From Saccopteryx bilineata (lineage: Eukaryota > Chordata > Mammalia > Chiroptera > Emballonuridae): DNA of 64,000 bases. The notes beneath the pieces were generated by a model, which saw only the letters and a program-made list of their open reading frames with translations, did no database searches and was not told the origin of the DNA. The stretch's first letter is position 1; every line of letters begins with the position of its first letter. Shown here one piece after another: positions 13,611 to 25,323 of this stretch. Location: NCBI RefSeq assembly GCF_036850765.1, contig NC_089490.1, forward strand, positions 291,816,982 to 291,880,981, in the 5' to 3' direction. Position numbers and translations under genes: made by a program.

Positions 13611-13996
13611 TTTTGTGTGTGTGTGTGTGTGTGTGTGTATTTTTCTAAAGTGAGAAGCAGGGAGGCAGAGAGACAGACTCCAGCATGTTCTGGGATCCAC
13701 CCGGCATGCCCACCAGGAGGACGATGCTCTGCCCATCTGGAGCGTTGCTCGGTTGCAACCAGAGCCATTCTAGTGACTGAGACTGAGGCCATGGAGTCAT
13801 CCTCAGCGCCAGGGGCCAAGTTTGCTCCAATGGAGCCTTGGCTGGAGGAGGAAAAGAGAGATAGAGAGAAAGGAAAGAAAGGAGAAGGAGAAGGATAGAG
13901 AAGCAGATGAGCACTTCTCCCATGTGCTCTGGATGATAACTAATCCCGGGACCTCCACCACCAAGTTGAGCCAACTCTGAGTCAACCAGCCAGGAC
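13611..13996 (-). mobile_element. Bat SINE, long GC-rich form, with GT microsatellite in the tail
   Basis: The complement of the long GC-rich SINE found at 25324 and 55066, moderately diverged. Its A-rich tail has been replaced by a (GT)n run at about 13616-13640. Target duplications TAACCATC lie at 13603-13610 and 13997-14004. Open frames on both strands here come from the SINE. The CTCF-like sites are decayed (CCACCAGGAGGACG near 13710). Confidence 0.93.
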
Positions 13997-14228
13997 TAAC
14001 CATCCTTCTTATTACCTTATAAACTTACTACATATTCTGACCATGTCCAAATTTATTAAATGGAGAGAATAATACTTCTATGTTTGAATAAAATAAAAAA
14101 CATAGAAAAGTGCTATGAATCTTCTTTGTAAAAATTATTTCAGGAAAACATATAACAAAACAATACTATGAGTAATTCACCATTGATCCCAAAAATACTC
14201 CATGTAGACTTTTAAGAGTGAGTTCTCT

Positions 14229-14377
14229 ATCCAATTCAAAACTAGGTGAATAGTTTTGCTGGTTAGAGCTGTATCCTGAAGTATACAGGTTGTAGGTTTA
14301 AAGCCTCAGTCAGGACACATACAGGAACAGATTGATGACCCTGTCTCTGTCTCTCTCAATAAAAATAAAATTTTTAA
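14229..14377 (+). mobile_element. Degenerate tRNA-derived SINE
   Basis: A tRNA-like head (GCTGGTTAGAGCTGTATCCT), then CAGTCAGGACACATACAGG, a CT-rich body and an A-rich tail. Target duplications GAGTTCTCTA lie just before and after it, at about 14219-14228 and 14378-14388. Confidence 0.8.
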
Positions 14378-14388
14378 AAAGAGTTCTC

Positions 14389-17096
14389 TAAATCTGTGTA
14401 AAGGTTGTAGCCTTTATCTATTAACAATTATATTTCAGTCTTATGACTTATTACCAGGTCTTGTTGAAATTTAATTCAAGTAATCTTTTTCTTATGTGAT
14501 ATCAGAAAAAGAGATATTATTAATAATACATATTTGTGTTAAAAGGTTTTTTAATGAACTAATTACCTTTGCGTATTTTAAAATTAAATTTTAAACAGTA
14601 TTTTGTGTGATATATCATGTTCCTGTTATTTATAATAATAAGTCTGAGATTTACCCAAAATATAGAAAAATCACTGCAAACCTTCAATTTTTACTGATTT
14701 ATAGCTTGTCTGTTACCTTTTTAGGTTTGATTGTTTATTTGTTTACTTAGTATCCATTGCCAATTCTCTCCCTTAAACTGAGAATATTTTTATTTAGCTA
14801 CTCATCCTTTTATAAAAGAACAAATAACTCTCTGTTGTGCATATTATAATCTGTGTTTTTAAATTGTCTGACAGAATAATGGCCAATTTCTAGACAATAT
14901 TAATAAATCACAATTAGAGCTGTTAGCTCATAATATCATAATTGATTATCCCAATTTGCATAGCACCCATTCTGAGAAAAAATAGAATTATTTAGATACT
15001 ACCATTGTTAAATTCAAATATTAAAAATAAAGAATTTTTCTTAAAAATATAACAACACACATTTAATGTTCTACTAAATATTATAAATCATAATAATTTA
15101 AGGAATAATAATAAAAGTTAAAAGATATTTCAGAATGAGTTCAGAGATTATTAGTAATAATCAGGAGGAATCAATAGTATATAATGGCATCTACCTCTTT
15201 ATAATACTACAAATAAAAAATAATAATTATTAGGAGTGTTCTACCCTGCTACATTATAATATGTTTCTAGAGCCATTTGTTAATTAATTAATTATTAATT
15301 TTAGCTTTATTCATTAAAATAACAAAAACTTTACTATCAGGAGCCAATAGTCAAGGGAACATAAGATTTATATATTCAACAACAGTTTTATGGTTCCAAT
15401 AATATCTCCATTGTTTACATAAAATTGCCCTCTGCCCCTCTCCATTTTAAACAATATGCTGTTAATACGGGGGATCAGAGATCATAAAGGAATTAATCTT
15501 TTGTTTATTATTTATCATATAACTTCTTCCCCTAATATTATTTCAAAGATATCCTAACACAACCAGTGTCAAGTCACCATTTAATATGAAATCATCACAG
15601 GTTAATTAACATTTACACACTTGTATGAGAACAAGAGAGAGCATAGTGCACAAAGGATGACGCAAGTCAAGTTTCTATTTGAGAATCAAAGAGTAAAAAG
15701 TGCTGCAGATGGGCAGGTTATGATGGGTGGTAGTGTGTGTGCTTGTAAGGAGGAGAAAATTGCAGAGCATTCTCAGCCTATCAATCAATAGAATAGAATA
15801 ATATAAATACCAAAGAATAATTATGTGACTATTGGGTCATTCAATCTATTTTTCTGGGACAATATGAAATCCCTATGTTAACAATACAAGCTAATTCAAA
15901 AGTATTTTTGCACTTCCCTTGTTTATTTCACTTCTGTAAAAATATAGAAACTGCTTATCATTGGATGATTCAAAATTAGTTCTGCTAAAAATTGATCAGA
16001 AAATGTATGTGATCTTGGAATAATTAAATTTTCTGTTTACATCAAAAACTTCCAATCAATGTATTTATCTTTTGTTCCTACAATGATACTACTAAGCCAA
16101 CATCTAACAATTGAACCCCCCTATCTACTTTCTCTGGAACTGCTTCCAAGCTATTTTCCATTGTTTTACAGTAACTTTCCTTCTTCTTACCATTGGACTA
16201 CAGTTATTAAGCAAGAAGTATTAATTCAAGTCAACTACTTAACATGTACAATCACTTACATACTGTCTTCAGAATGTTTCTTTTTGACTATTGAGACTGG
16301 CTAAAATGTTACTGTTACTTAGGTGAGAAGTCAAAATGGCACCGTCATTGATTCGTACATTCAGGAAATATTTGTTGATCATACTGAGTTGAACCAGAGA
16401 TAGGTCATTCACCTTAGAAAGAGTACAAATAAGCTAGATAGAACTTAAACAGAAAAAGAAGTGGTCTTTCAGGTGAAAATAAACACTATGAATAAACAAA
16501 ACCTGGCAAATGGATACAGACTGGTAAAATAGAGAGATTAGGAAGGCCCTTGTCCTGTGACAGCCTTTTAGCCAAACTGGGCAGAAAAAGACAGCATTCT
16601 CCTAAGGGAAGGGGGAGACTGGGTGTCCAAGACACAGACAAGTTTGTTCTGCTCAGGGAACTGACGGAGGGAGGATCAAACATGTGGTTGGGGGAGAGTG
16701 TCAGGGGATGAGACCAGATTGCATGGGCTCACAGTAAGAAGAGATCAAAGGAAGGATTTTGGACTCTGTTTCAAGTGAGATATGAGAAGTCTGAGATCCA
16801 TAGTTTGACATAAATTATAAAAGGACCCCTCTGAACTTTGTGTGCACAGTTAGTGAGTGAGATGAAAGGAGGAAAACTGTTTATGTTATTGGATGCTCAT
16901 AAGCAAATGGCCTTAGGAAATTCTTTCCTTCTGGTTTTCATGCACTGTACTGTGCGGGTCCTCCTCTGCCTTCCAGGGTCTTCACATTTTTTATTGTTTT
17001 CCTTTCTGTTCTCTAAATATAAACATCAGAGCTTCTTCTTCATTGCTTAATCAGAGCATTTTCCTGTTATTTTTGCTTCATCTCCCTGACAGTTCA
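14389..17096. other. Mostly unassigned; possible ancient repeat at 16345-16820
   Basis: Very AT-rich to about 16300 with no gene. From 16345 the phrase ATATTTGTTGATCATACTGA and the purine-rich text that follows resemble a mammalian-wide ancient interspersed repeat. Divergence is too high to name the family. Confidence 0.35.
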
Positions 17097-17230
17097 TCAT
17101 GTGTGGCTTAATGACGGAGAAAGTATTGAGAAATGTGTAGTTAGGTGTTGTCATTGTGTGACCATCATAGAGTGCATTTACATGAAGGAAGATGGTATAG
17201 CCTAGTGCTACAATGGTGTGTTCTATACTT
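17097..17230 (+). mobile_element. Ancient nonautonomous DNA-transposon fragment
   Basis: Text such as GACCATCATAGAGTGCATTT and GATGGTATAGCCTAGTGC follows a common mammalian MER-type DNA transposon whose consensus contains a 'cattgtgtgaacatcatagagtg' segment. Only one end is present. I do not recall the family name with certainty. Confidence 0.6.
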
Positions 17231-17619
17231 TTGTTCCATTGGCAGTACCAGGTTTGTTTACACCAGTATCACCACAAACAAAACAAAAATTGTACTATGA
17301 GCCCCATAATGAAAGTGCACTACTTAAGCTTTGATTGCTGAGGTATCCACTTCAAAAAACACAACCACTTCAATCCACACTGTCTCCAGTAAATGCACTG
17401 CCAAAAATGAGATTCAAACCAGGCTGCTTCCCCACACTGGGGCTCCTATGTTTTGGATAGCTTAACTGATTTCTGTGCCTGACCATTTAGATTACTTGTT
17501 TTCTTTTTCTCTTCCTGTGCTTTAATTTCCTGCTGGGGTTTCAAATTCATCAATAAAGAGTGAACCCACAAAACCCAAATCCCCCACCCTTAACCCCAGT
17601 AAAAGCAGAACCCAAGGCC

Positions 17620-17622
<3 letters not shown>

Positions 17623-17669
<47 letters not shown>
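17623..17669. repeat. (TC)n microsatellite
   Basis: An almost perfect TC run of about 23 units, which also creates an artefactual serine-leucine reading frame. Confidence 0.97.
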
Positions 17670-17670
<1 letters not shown>

Positions 17671-18507
17671 CTCCCCAATGACCTTACTGCCCTCTGTCAT
17701 GCTTTGTACAATCTAGGGCCTCTAAGTCATGAATTCTTTCTATCCTTCAAAGTTTGGTAATAGTTATGACTGAAAGGAGTCTTGCAATCTTAAGAATCAC
17801 AAGGGTCATTCCAGTCTGAACATTGGTTTTAAAATGGAAGAAGCTTGTGGGAAGCCTGCTAAGGCCCAGGTGAATGTCCCCAGGCATTTCTAGCTACTAG
17901 TATTACTATTGATAGACTTCAACCAGAACAAAGCAATAACATTGCCCTACAACTTTAGAACATTTGACTAGACAATGGGAATTTGTTAGTTCCATTATAA
18001 TCTTATGAGAGCACCTTCTCATAAACCAGACATCATTGATTGAAATGTTGTTATGCAGTGTATGACTGATCTCAAACTTCATAGTCTGTACCTTATTCAC
18101 ATACAGGTTATTTGAGAGACCGAAATAACAAATGACTTTTTTTTTCATTTTTGGTTTGCAGACTAAAAGGCTCTCTCTCTTTCTCTCTTGTTCTTTTGCG
18201 AGTATGTAGCTATATATGAAATAATTGGCTAGATTGTACATAAACTGGAGAATTGAATAGACACTCCTTTTGTAAACATTCAGTAAGGAAAACCTACTCT
18301 AAGAAAGCTCTGTAATATTGTTTGAAATGCATGGGACACCTGTAAGGGTTTACAAGGAACATTGAAAAGGAAATATTTAAGGATTTAAAGGCTTTACTGA
18401 ATCAGAGTTGAACTCAGTCCCAGGGCAAAGGAAAAGGTATTCAGGAATAAAAAGATAGTAATTGCTCAGGAAATATTTTTACCAGTAACTTACTCAGTAC
18501 TGTGTGT
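17670..18507. other. Unassigned sequence
   Basis: The longest frame is 111 codons on the minus strand (18241-17906). It has no recognisable domain and I do not regard it as a gene. Confidence 0.4.
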
Positions 18508-18525
18508 CCTCAGCAAACATTTTAA

Positions 18526-18564
18526 TTATTTTTATTTTTTATTATTTATTCATGTTTGAGAAGA

Positions 18565-18596
<32 letters not shown>

Positions 18597-18719
18597 AGGG
18601 GGGAGGAGCAGGAAGCATCAACTCCCATATGTGCCTTGACTGGGCAAGCCCAGGTTTTTGAACTGGCGACCTCAGCGTTCCAGGTCGACACTTTATCCAC
18701 TGCACCACCAGAGGTCAGG
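18526..18719 (-). mobile_element. tRNA-derived bat SINE, short form
   Basis: Complement of the GCCTGACC-type SINE, with an internal (GA)n run around 18568-18597. The target duplication CTCAGCAAACATTTTAA is at about 18509-18525 and 18721-18737, perfect over 17 bp. Confidence 0.96.
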
Positions 18720-18896
18720 CCTCAGCAAACATTTTAAGTTGTATTTATAAACTAATGTTATAAGTATTATTAAATACTAATTATTAGATACATATTAGTT
18801 AAGACACATTAATGAAAGTTGGATAAAATTCAGACTAAGAACTCAAAAGCCTTATAAAAACCTTTAGGATACTTATTTTAAAAATTTATTATAAAT

Positions 18897-19045
18897 GCCT
18901 GAGCTGTGGTGACGCAGTGAATGAAGCCTTGACCTGGAATACTGAAGTCGCTGGTTCAAAACCTTGGCACATATGGGAGTTGATGCTTTCTGCTCCTCTC
19001 TCTTCTTTCTCTCTCAAAATGTAAAAATAAAATCTAAAAAATACA
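18897..19045 (+). mobile_element. tRNA-derived bat SINE, short form, diverged
   Basis: Head GCCTGAGCTGTGGTGACGCA, then CACATATGGGAGTTGATGCT, a CT-rich segment and an A-rich tail. The link between head and body is shortened: the usual GGGCTTGCCTGGTCAA section is missing. Target duplications are unclear in the AT-rich flanks. Confidence 0.9.
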
Positions 19046-19887
19046 TTTAAAAAAATAATAAAATGATTTGTGAAAAATCTCTCCCTTGAGTTAAAAACTG
19101 AATGACTGTATTACTCCACAGTTATGACCTGTCTTAGGGGAAGGTGTAAATCTTTTTATTTTAATTCCTGCACAGTATTTCACAGTATGTAACCTAGTAA
19201 TGGGTTTAATATATTTTCTTTCTTTCTTTTTTTATTTTTCAAATTGTTGGAATTAATGTCTGTATATGTATTAATTTCCTGTAATTAACCAATCCCCTAT
19301 TAGTATAAACACAGATGAGTAGAACACCGAGGATTGTTATTTGTAAAAATCTAACCAAAACCAAGTTTTTTATTCCTATTTTATTTCCTTAAGAATGCAC
19401 CCTCTTTCTGAATATCATTTATAAAAATGTTTATCTGTGGGTTTTTTTTTTTACCATTTTTATGTTGTTAAAATGTTTATTTAAGAGTGAGTGTAGTTAG
19501 AATGAACTGAACTAGTGAACAAATTTTAATTGTTTTCCACAACAGCCTGTCCATATTATCATTATTAATATTTAAGCACATGTACCTAAATTTTATTAAA
19601 TTTAATTTACTAGTTTGACCACAACCTAAGCCTCTCGGCTCTCTCAGTTCTGATTAGGTGGTTCCTGCCTTCTTTGCCCTCCTAACTGCTTTAGGCTTCC
19701 TAGGAGGAAGTAGGCTATAAAACTTAAAGGACAGCACAGTTCTATCTCCAAATTCTCCTTTCTTGCTTTTATGTGGTGTGTGAGAGTGTCCCCCTAGTTG
19801 GCCAATCCCCTTCTCCTGTGGCTTGTTTATATCCCTGGATCTCTTTGCCCTGTTTATGAGAAGTCCACTTGTGGCTTCTGCTGGAGG
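19046..19887. other. Unassigned sequence before the LTR cluster
   Basis: AT-rich to about 19620, then of more balanced composition at 19625-19887. I recognise no gene or family. Confidence 0.4.
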
Positions 19888-19936
19888 CCTGATGTTGGGT
19901 AGATAAAATATATTATGCTCACTTTGTTAAAGATGG

Positions 19937-20701
19937 TGAGGAGCCACTGAGTCATTTCACCCACAGGTGTTGTAAAGTACCAAAGGCTACAGAATTAATA
20001 TTAATATTTTAGGAGGCTTGGAGAACATTTTATTAATTTGGGTTAAGAGAAATTGTGAGAATAGTCTCTGTGCTGTGTGATTAGCATAACTAGGATGGCT
20101 CTTGCCATTGTATTGTAAATGAAAAGGGAAGGAAGCATGGATTCCCTGACATTCCACCACATCTGTGGGGAAAGGAGTGAATGGCTAGCCAGGTGCAGGA
20201 AGGGAAAAGCCAAAATGAACCTTTTCTTATAGCAATGAGCCATTTGCGGGCATTTGTCCCCACAGAAACTACCTCTCTTATGTAAATGAATGTGGTTAAT
20301 ACATCTGACTCTGGACAGAGAGATGGCAGATGAACACTAGAAAATATAGGAAGGCCTTTTAATATGTAAAGAGATATCTTTCTACCATTGTGTTGACTTG
20401 TAAATTTTGTTTTCTCCAAAATGATGTATGGTTTGCAAATTGAATGTGGTCCTATCATGTTAAAGGACATATGGCTATAACCAATAGCGGTAAGGGGCTC
20501 CTAATTGCAATTTTTGCTTCTGTACTTCCCACTTACAAAAACTATAAAAACTAAGTAGAACAAAGGGCCAGTGCGCTCTCCGTCAGATTTCTGTCGGAGT
20601 TCCCGCCGCTTGGCCAAGCTAGACAATAAAGCTTTAATGTGTAACCGATGGACCTTGCTTCTGTCTTCCATAATTCGGGTCCCTTCGAATTTGGATTAAC
20701 A
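19937..20701 (+). mobile_element. Solo LTR A, nested inside LTR C1
   Basis: Begins TGAGGAGCCACTGAG and ends GGATTAACA, with the 4-bp duplication ATGG at 19933-19936 and 20702-20705. The uninterrupted site is preserved in C2, which reads AAAGATGGCACTGCCC, so the insertion boundaries are certain. U3 contains a TATA box (20543-20550), and the R region has the polyadenylation signal AATAAA at 20625-20630. The 4-bp duplication and this compact promoter layout suggest a class I (gamma-like) endogenous retrovirus. It has no internal region. Confidence 0.95.
20543..20550 (+). promoter_or_regulatory. TATA box of LTR A
   Basis: TATAAAAA about 75 bp upstream of the AATAAA at 20625, the spacing expected from U3 promoter to R-region polyadenylation signal. 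The mirror copy lies in LTR B. Activity is not shown. Confidence 0.65.
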
Positions 20702-21382
20702 ATGGCACTGCCCACGTGGAAGCCTGTCTCCCAGGTGATGATATTAGTTGCCATTATGCTTGAAATAATGGGCATAATTATATTAATGTGTGTTGGGGGC
20801 AGGCTGTGGGCAGGCAGGATCCTTGTAGCCTGGGGCTTGGTTTTAGGACTAAGCCTTTCCCACCCTTTTTGATGTGGGGTGGACTTTGTATCAGAGACTT
20901 CCCTATTTTGTATATTGGATTAAAAGTTTTGATTTCTGCACTATAAAGTGGGGCAGACCAGGAGCTTGCTCTTTCGGTTCCTGAGATTAGCATTAGAGCA
21001 GAAAGCAGGTTGGAGAGCAGAGAAAGGCCATGTGGAGGAGAGGTGAGGCAGCCAAGATGGTGGAGTGCTGAAAGAGAAGCCAGTTAGTGCAGAGTTTGTG
21101 CAGAGAGAAGGAGATGGGGAACAAAGGAAAATGAGGCTAGTGAGCTAGAAACCTTTGATTCTAGGAAACTTGGATAAGTCAGTAGCTTTCTGAGCACTGA
21201 ATGAGTGGGTTTTGGAGCCCAGTGTGTGTTTTTACTTGCCCACTGGGTACAAGCTAGGATTAAAGATAATGGCCCACCAGTTTGTGGCTCTGTTGTTTCA
21301 TTACTGTCTGTCTGAATCCAATGAGAACCTGCATGGGCCAGGCTGCTGTGATGGTGACTGTGGATACTGGCTTTACACCTGA

Positions 21383-21714
21383 GAATCAAGAAAAAAAATA
21401 TTTCCTTAATTTAATTCTAGATGCTTCAGTGTTTGTAACAGTTATTAATGTTCTATAGTTTGGTTTTGTGACCATTTCATTTTATACTATCATTAAAGAC
21501 GTAATTTTTTTCTCCAACACCCTGCTTTTATTTAGTAACTGAAGTTGGTTTCTCATAAATGTTTTCTATGTACCATGCCTTCTTGAGTTATTTTTTCTGA
21601 CTTTATTTTTTAATTGTTACCATTTTTCTTCCCATAGTTTGGGAAGTTCACATCTATTTCTATTCATTATGTGACTTCTTTTAAAAAATATTATCAACCA
21701 TTTTAAATTTATAT
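21383..21714. other. Unassigned spacer between C1 and LTR B
   Basis: AT-rich, with no gene or recognised repeat. It forms part of the roughly 1-kb loop between the two inverted A-type LTRs. Confidence 0.5.
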
Positions 21715-21719
21715 ATTTT

Positions 21720-22468
21720 TGTTAATCCAAATTCGGAGGGACCCGAATTATGGAAGACAGAAGCAAGGTCCGTCGTTTACACATTAAAGCTTTATTGTCT
21801 AGCTTGGCCAAGCGGCGGGAACTCCGGGAGAGCGCGCCGGCCCTTTGTTCTACTTAGTTTTTATAGTTTTGTAAGTGGGAAGTACAGAAGCAAAAATTGC
21901 AATTAGGAGCCCCTTACCGCTATTGGTTATAGTCATATGTCCTTTAACATGATAGGACCACGTTCAATTTGCAAACCATACATCATTTTGGAGAAAACAA
22001 AATTCACAAGTCAACACAATGGTAGAAAGATATCTCTTTACATATTAAAAGGCCTTCCACAATTTCTAGTGTTCATCTGCCATCTCTCTGTCCAGAGTCA
22101 GATGTATCAACCACATGCATTTACATAAGAGAGGTAGTTTCTGTGGGGACAAATGCCCGCAAATGGCTCATTGCTACAAGAAAAGGTTTATCTTGGCTTT
22201 TCCCTCCTGCACCTGGCTAGCCATTCACTCCTTTCCCCACAGGTGTGGTGGAATGTCAGGGAATCCATGCTTCCTTCCCTTTTCATTTACAATACAATGG
22301 CAAGAGCCATCCTAGTTATGCTAATCACACAGCACAGAGACTATTCTCACAATTTCTCTTAACCCAAATTAATAAAATGTTCTCCAAGCCTCCTAAAATA
22401 TTAATATTAATTCTGTAGCCTTTGGTACTTTACAACACCTGTGGGTGAAATGGCTCAGTGGCTCCTCA
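21720..22468 (-). mobile_element. Solo LTR B, inverted second copy of the A family
   Basis: On the plus strand it begins TGTTAATCCAAATTC and ends GTGGCTCCTCA, the reverse complement of LTR A over its full length, with substitutions and few indels. Flanking ATTTT at 21715-21719 and 22469-22473 looks like its own 5-bp target duplication, though the flank is T-rich. This points to an independent insertion rather than an inverted duplication of the locus. No retroviral coding sequence adjoins it. Confidence 0.92.
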
Positions 22469-22628
22469 ATTTTTATCAACATCAGGAATCAGTTTAAATT
22501 TTTAATAAAGTTAGAAATTTTGCATGACAAATTTCCCATTCATTTGTCGATGGACACTGGACATTCAGGTTGCTTCCAGGTCTTGGCTATTGTAAATAAT
22601 GTGGCAATGAGTGTGAGAACACAGATGT

Positions 22629-23269
22629 TGTTGTAAGGTACCAAAAGTTGAAAATTGATATTAATATTCTGGGAGGAAAGGTCAGGCTTTCCTATCAGGC
22701 TTTCCTGTCCTATCCCTCCTTTAGGGAGGAGATGGAGAAGAATGTAAAAGTTTCTGGCTTACAAGAACAATAGGTCATTCAGTTTTAAATCTAAAATAAA
22801 GGTCAACCTAGAAAGTTCTCTTTCAATAGGAGGCAGCATTTACATACCAACTTGCATTGATTGTAGTTCCTCCCCCTTCCTGGAATCTTGAGGGTAAAAT
22901 ACCTCTAAGCTAGTGAGGGAAGATGAACCCTGAAAGATTTGTAAACATCCTTAATTGTGTTACCTTAAAAGTCTTAATGTTTCTGTGTATGTCCTAAACA
23001 AATGTTGCCAGATTGTACCATGATGTCATGCTCCTCCCCCCCACCCCCACCAGTGTGTGAGCAACGGTATATAAGCCCCTGAACTATTTATGGCACTGCA
23101 CAATTTGGGCTTGCAGATGCCCTGTGTCAGCCATATGTGGCCGGCATATTAAAATTTCCTCCTCTAATAAAACTCTTCAAAATTTATCTGGACTGGGTGT
23201 CTCTACGAGAACTCAATGAAATGAGGTACAGTGCCTTTCAGAATCTGGGGTGCTGTACTTTATAACATA
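22629..23269 (+). mobile_element. Solo LTR D, inserted in the old LINE-1
   Basis: Begins TGTTGTAAGGTACC and ends near TTTATAACA, with a TATA box at 23068-23075 (TATATAAG) and AATAAA at 23166-23171. The first 50 bases recall part of LTR A (TGTTGTAAAGTACC and the TTAATATT motif), which suggests distant relationship. ATGT occurs on both sides (22625-22628 and 23270-23273) and may be the target duplication, but the 3' boundary is uncertain. The old L1 continues on both flanks, which confirms an insertion. Confidence 0.8.
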
Positions 23270-23452
23270 ATGTCTTTGAGTCAGTCTTTTTAGTTCCTTT
23301 GGATAAATAACCAGAAGTAGAATTGCTAGATTATATGATGTCTTTATTTTTATTTTTGAAAACTACATGCTGTTTTCCTAACCAGCATTTATTATCTCAT
23401 CTTTCTGAATATAGCCATTTTTAACAGATGTAAGGTGTTATTGCACTGTAAT

Positions 23453-24170
23453 TGTAGGGCAGATAAAATATATTATGCTCACTTTGTTAAAGATGGCACT
23501 GCCCACATGGATGCCCATCGCCCAGGTGATATTAGTTGCCCTTTTTGGGATTGGTGTGATTATATTAATGTGTGTTGGGGTGGGCTGTGGGCAGGTAAGA
23601 TCCTTGTAGCCTGGGGCTTGGTTTTAGGACTAAGCCTTTCCCACCCTTTTTGATGTGGGGTGGTACAATTCCATTATGCCTCAAATAAGTGACTTTGTTT
23701 TAGAGAATTCCCTATTTTGTATATTGGGGTAAAGGTTTTGATTTCTGCACTATAAAGTGGGGCAGACCGGGAGCTTGCTCTCTCGGTTCCTGAGATTAGC
23801 ATTAGAGAGGAGAGCAGAGAGAGGCCATGTGGAGGAGACCAGGTTAAGCAGCCAAGATGATGGAGTGCTGAGTGAGAAGCCAGTTTGTGCAGGGAGAAGG
23901 AAGGAGATGGGGAAGAGAGGTGAATAAGTCTGGTGAGCTAGAAACCTTTGATTCTAGGAAACTCAGATAAGTCAGTAGCTTTGTGAGCACTGAATGAGTG
24001 GGTTTTGGAGCTCTATGTGTGTTTTTACTTGCCCTCCAGGTGCAAGCTAGGATTAAAGATGATGGCCCACCAGTTCTTGGCTCCGTTGTTTCATTACCAT
24101 CTGTCTGAATTTAATGCGAACCTGCATGGGCCAGGCGGCTGTGATGGTGGCCATGGGTAATGGCTTTATA
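23453..24170 (+). mobile_element. Solo LTR C2
   Basis: Begins TGTAGGGCAGATAAAATA and ends GGCTTTATA (the terminal CA has become TA). The 5-bp duplication GTAAT lies at 23448-23452 and 24171-24175. It is about 718 bp and aligns with C1. It keeps the empty site for LTR A (AAAGATGGCACTGCCC). It sits in the old LINE-1. Confidence 0.94.
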
Positions 24171-24177
24171 GTAATTT

Positions 24178-24367
24178 TTAAAATTTACTTATTGATTCTT
24201 CCGGAGTGAGGAAGAGGGAGAGAAAGAGAAAAAGAGAAAGAGGAATATTGGCTTGTTCTTATTTATGCCATCATTAGTCGATTCTTATAAGTCTCTGACT
24301 TTGGATCAAACCTGAAACCTTGGCATGTCAGGACAGTGCTCTAATCAACTGAGACCCATGTAAAGCC
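24178..24367 (-). mobile_element. tRNA-derived SINE, degenerate
   Basis: Complement of a SINE: T-rich start, GA-rich block (GAAGAGGGAGAGAAAGAG), then a tRNA-like end with CTCTAATCAACTGAGACCC. It lies directly after LTR C2, with old LINE-1 text resuming at about 24368. Confidence 0.8.
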
Positions 24368-24689
24368 CACATTGTAGTTTCAATTTGCTTTTTTCTAGTA
24401 AATAGTGATATTGAGCATTTTTTCATGTAGCTATTAGCCATTTTAATATCTTCTTCAGAAAAATGTCTATTCAAGTCCTTTGCCCATTTTTTGTTTGGAT
24501 TATTTCTTTTATTGCTATTGAATTGTATGTATGCCTCATATATTTTAGATATCAGCTCCTTAACAGATGTGTGTTTTGCAAATATTTTCTCCCATTCTAC
24601 AAGTTTTTGATGGTGGCCTTTGTGGTGCAGAAACCTTGTAGCTTGGTGTAGTCCTACTTATTAATTTTTACTTTTTAGTGTTAGACTTA

Positions 24690-24875
24690 AAGATTTTATT
24701 TATTGATTTTACGGAAGGGGTGGACAAGAAGTATCAACTCATAGTTGCTTCACTTTAGTTTTTCATTGATTGCTTGTCATACGTACATTGACCAGGCAAG
24801 ACCAGCGTTTCAAACCAGTGACCTCAGCAATCCAGGTCTATGCTTTATTCACTGTGCCACCACAGGCCAGGCTTT
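24690..24875 (-). mobile_element. tRNA-derived bat SINE, short form
   Basis: Complement of the GCCTGACC-type SINE (ends CACCACAGGCCAGG). Target duplications of 18 bp with one difference, TTTTTAGTGTTAGACTTA, occur at 24672-24689 and 24876-24893, inside the old LINE-1. Confidence 0.95.
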
Positions 24876-25323
24876 ATTTTTAGTGTTAGATTTAAAAAGT
24901 AATCACCAAGACCTTTGTCAAGAAGTTTTTTTTCTATATTTTCTTCTAGGAGTTTTATAGTTCAGATTTTACATATAAGTCTTTAAACCATCTCAAGGTA
25001 ATTTTTATGAGTCAAACAAGATAAGGGTCTTATTTTCCGAGTACCATTTATTAAAGAGACTGTCTTTTCTGCATTGAGTATTCTTTACTCTCTTGTTCAA
25101 TATTAGTTTACTGTAGACTGTGTATGCATGGGTTTATTTCTGGGTTCCCTATTTGTCTCATTGTTCTATGTGTCTGATTTTATGCCAGCATTATATTATT
25201 ATGATTATAGCTTTGTAATATAGTTTGAAATCAGGAGTGTCATACCTCCAGGTTTGTTATTTTTATCAAGACTGTCTTGGCTATTCAGGGCCTAATGTTG
25301 TTCTTATAAGAAATTTAAGTTTG

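Larger units (their letters stand above)
19893..21377 (+). mobile_element. Solo LTR C1 of an endogenous retrovirus, interrupted by LTR A
   Basis: Begins TGTTGGGTAGATAAAATA and ends GGCTTTACA (TG...CA), flanked by the 5-bp target duplication CCTGA at 19888-19892 and 21378-21382. Removing LTR A and one copy of its duplication leaves about 716 bp that aligns with C2 (23453-24170) from end to end. No gag, pol or env sequence is attached, so it is a solo LTR, the usual outcome of recombination between two LTRs. Compared with C2 it carries local insertions and deletions near 20725-20780 and 20875-20895. The class is not assigned; a 5-bp duplication fits ERVL or ERV1-type elements. Confidence 0.92.

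Noticed and set aside
20043..22362. Similar 60-126-codon frames at 20043-20470 (minus) and 21937-22362 (plus)
   Set aside because: They are the same LTR text read in inverted copies A and B, not genes. No retroviral gag, pol or env sequence lies between them.
19893..24170. A provirus bounded by two LTRs
   Set aside because: A and B point in opposite directions, C1 and C2 each have their own target duplications, and the intervening DNA is old LINE-1 or unassigned sequence.
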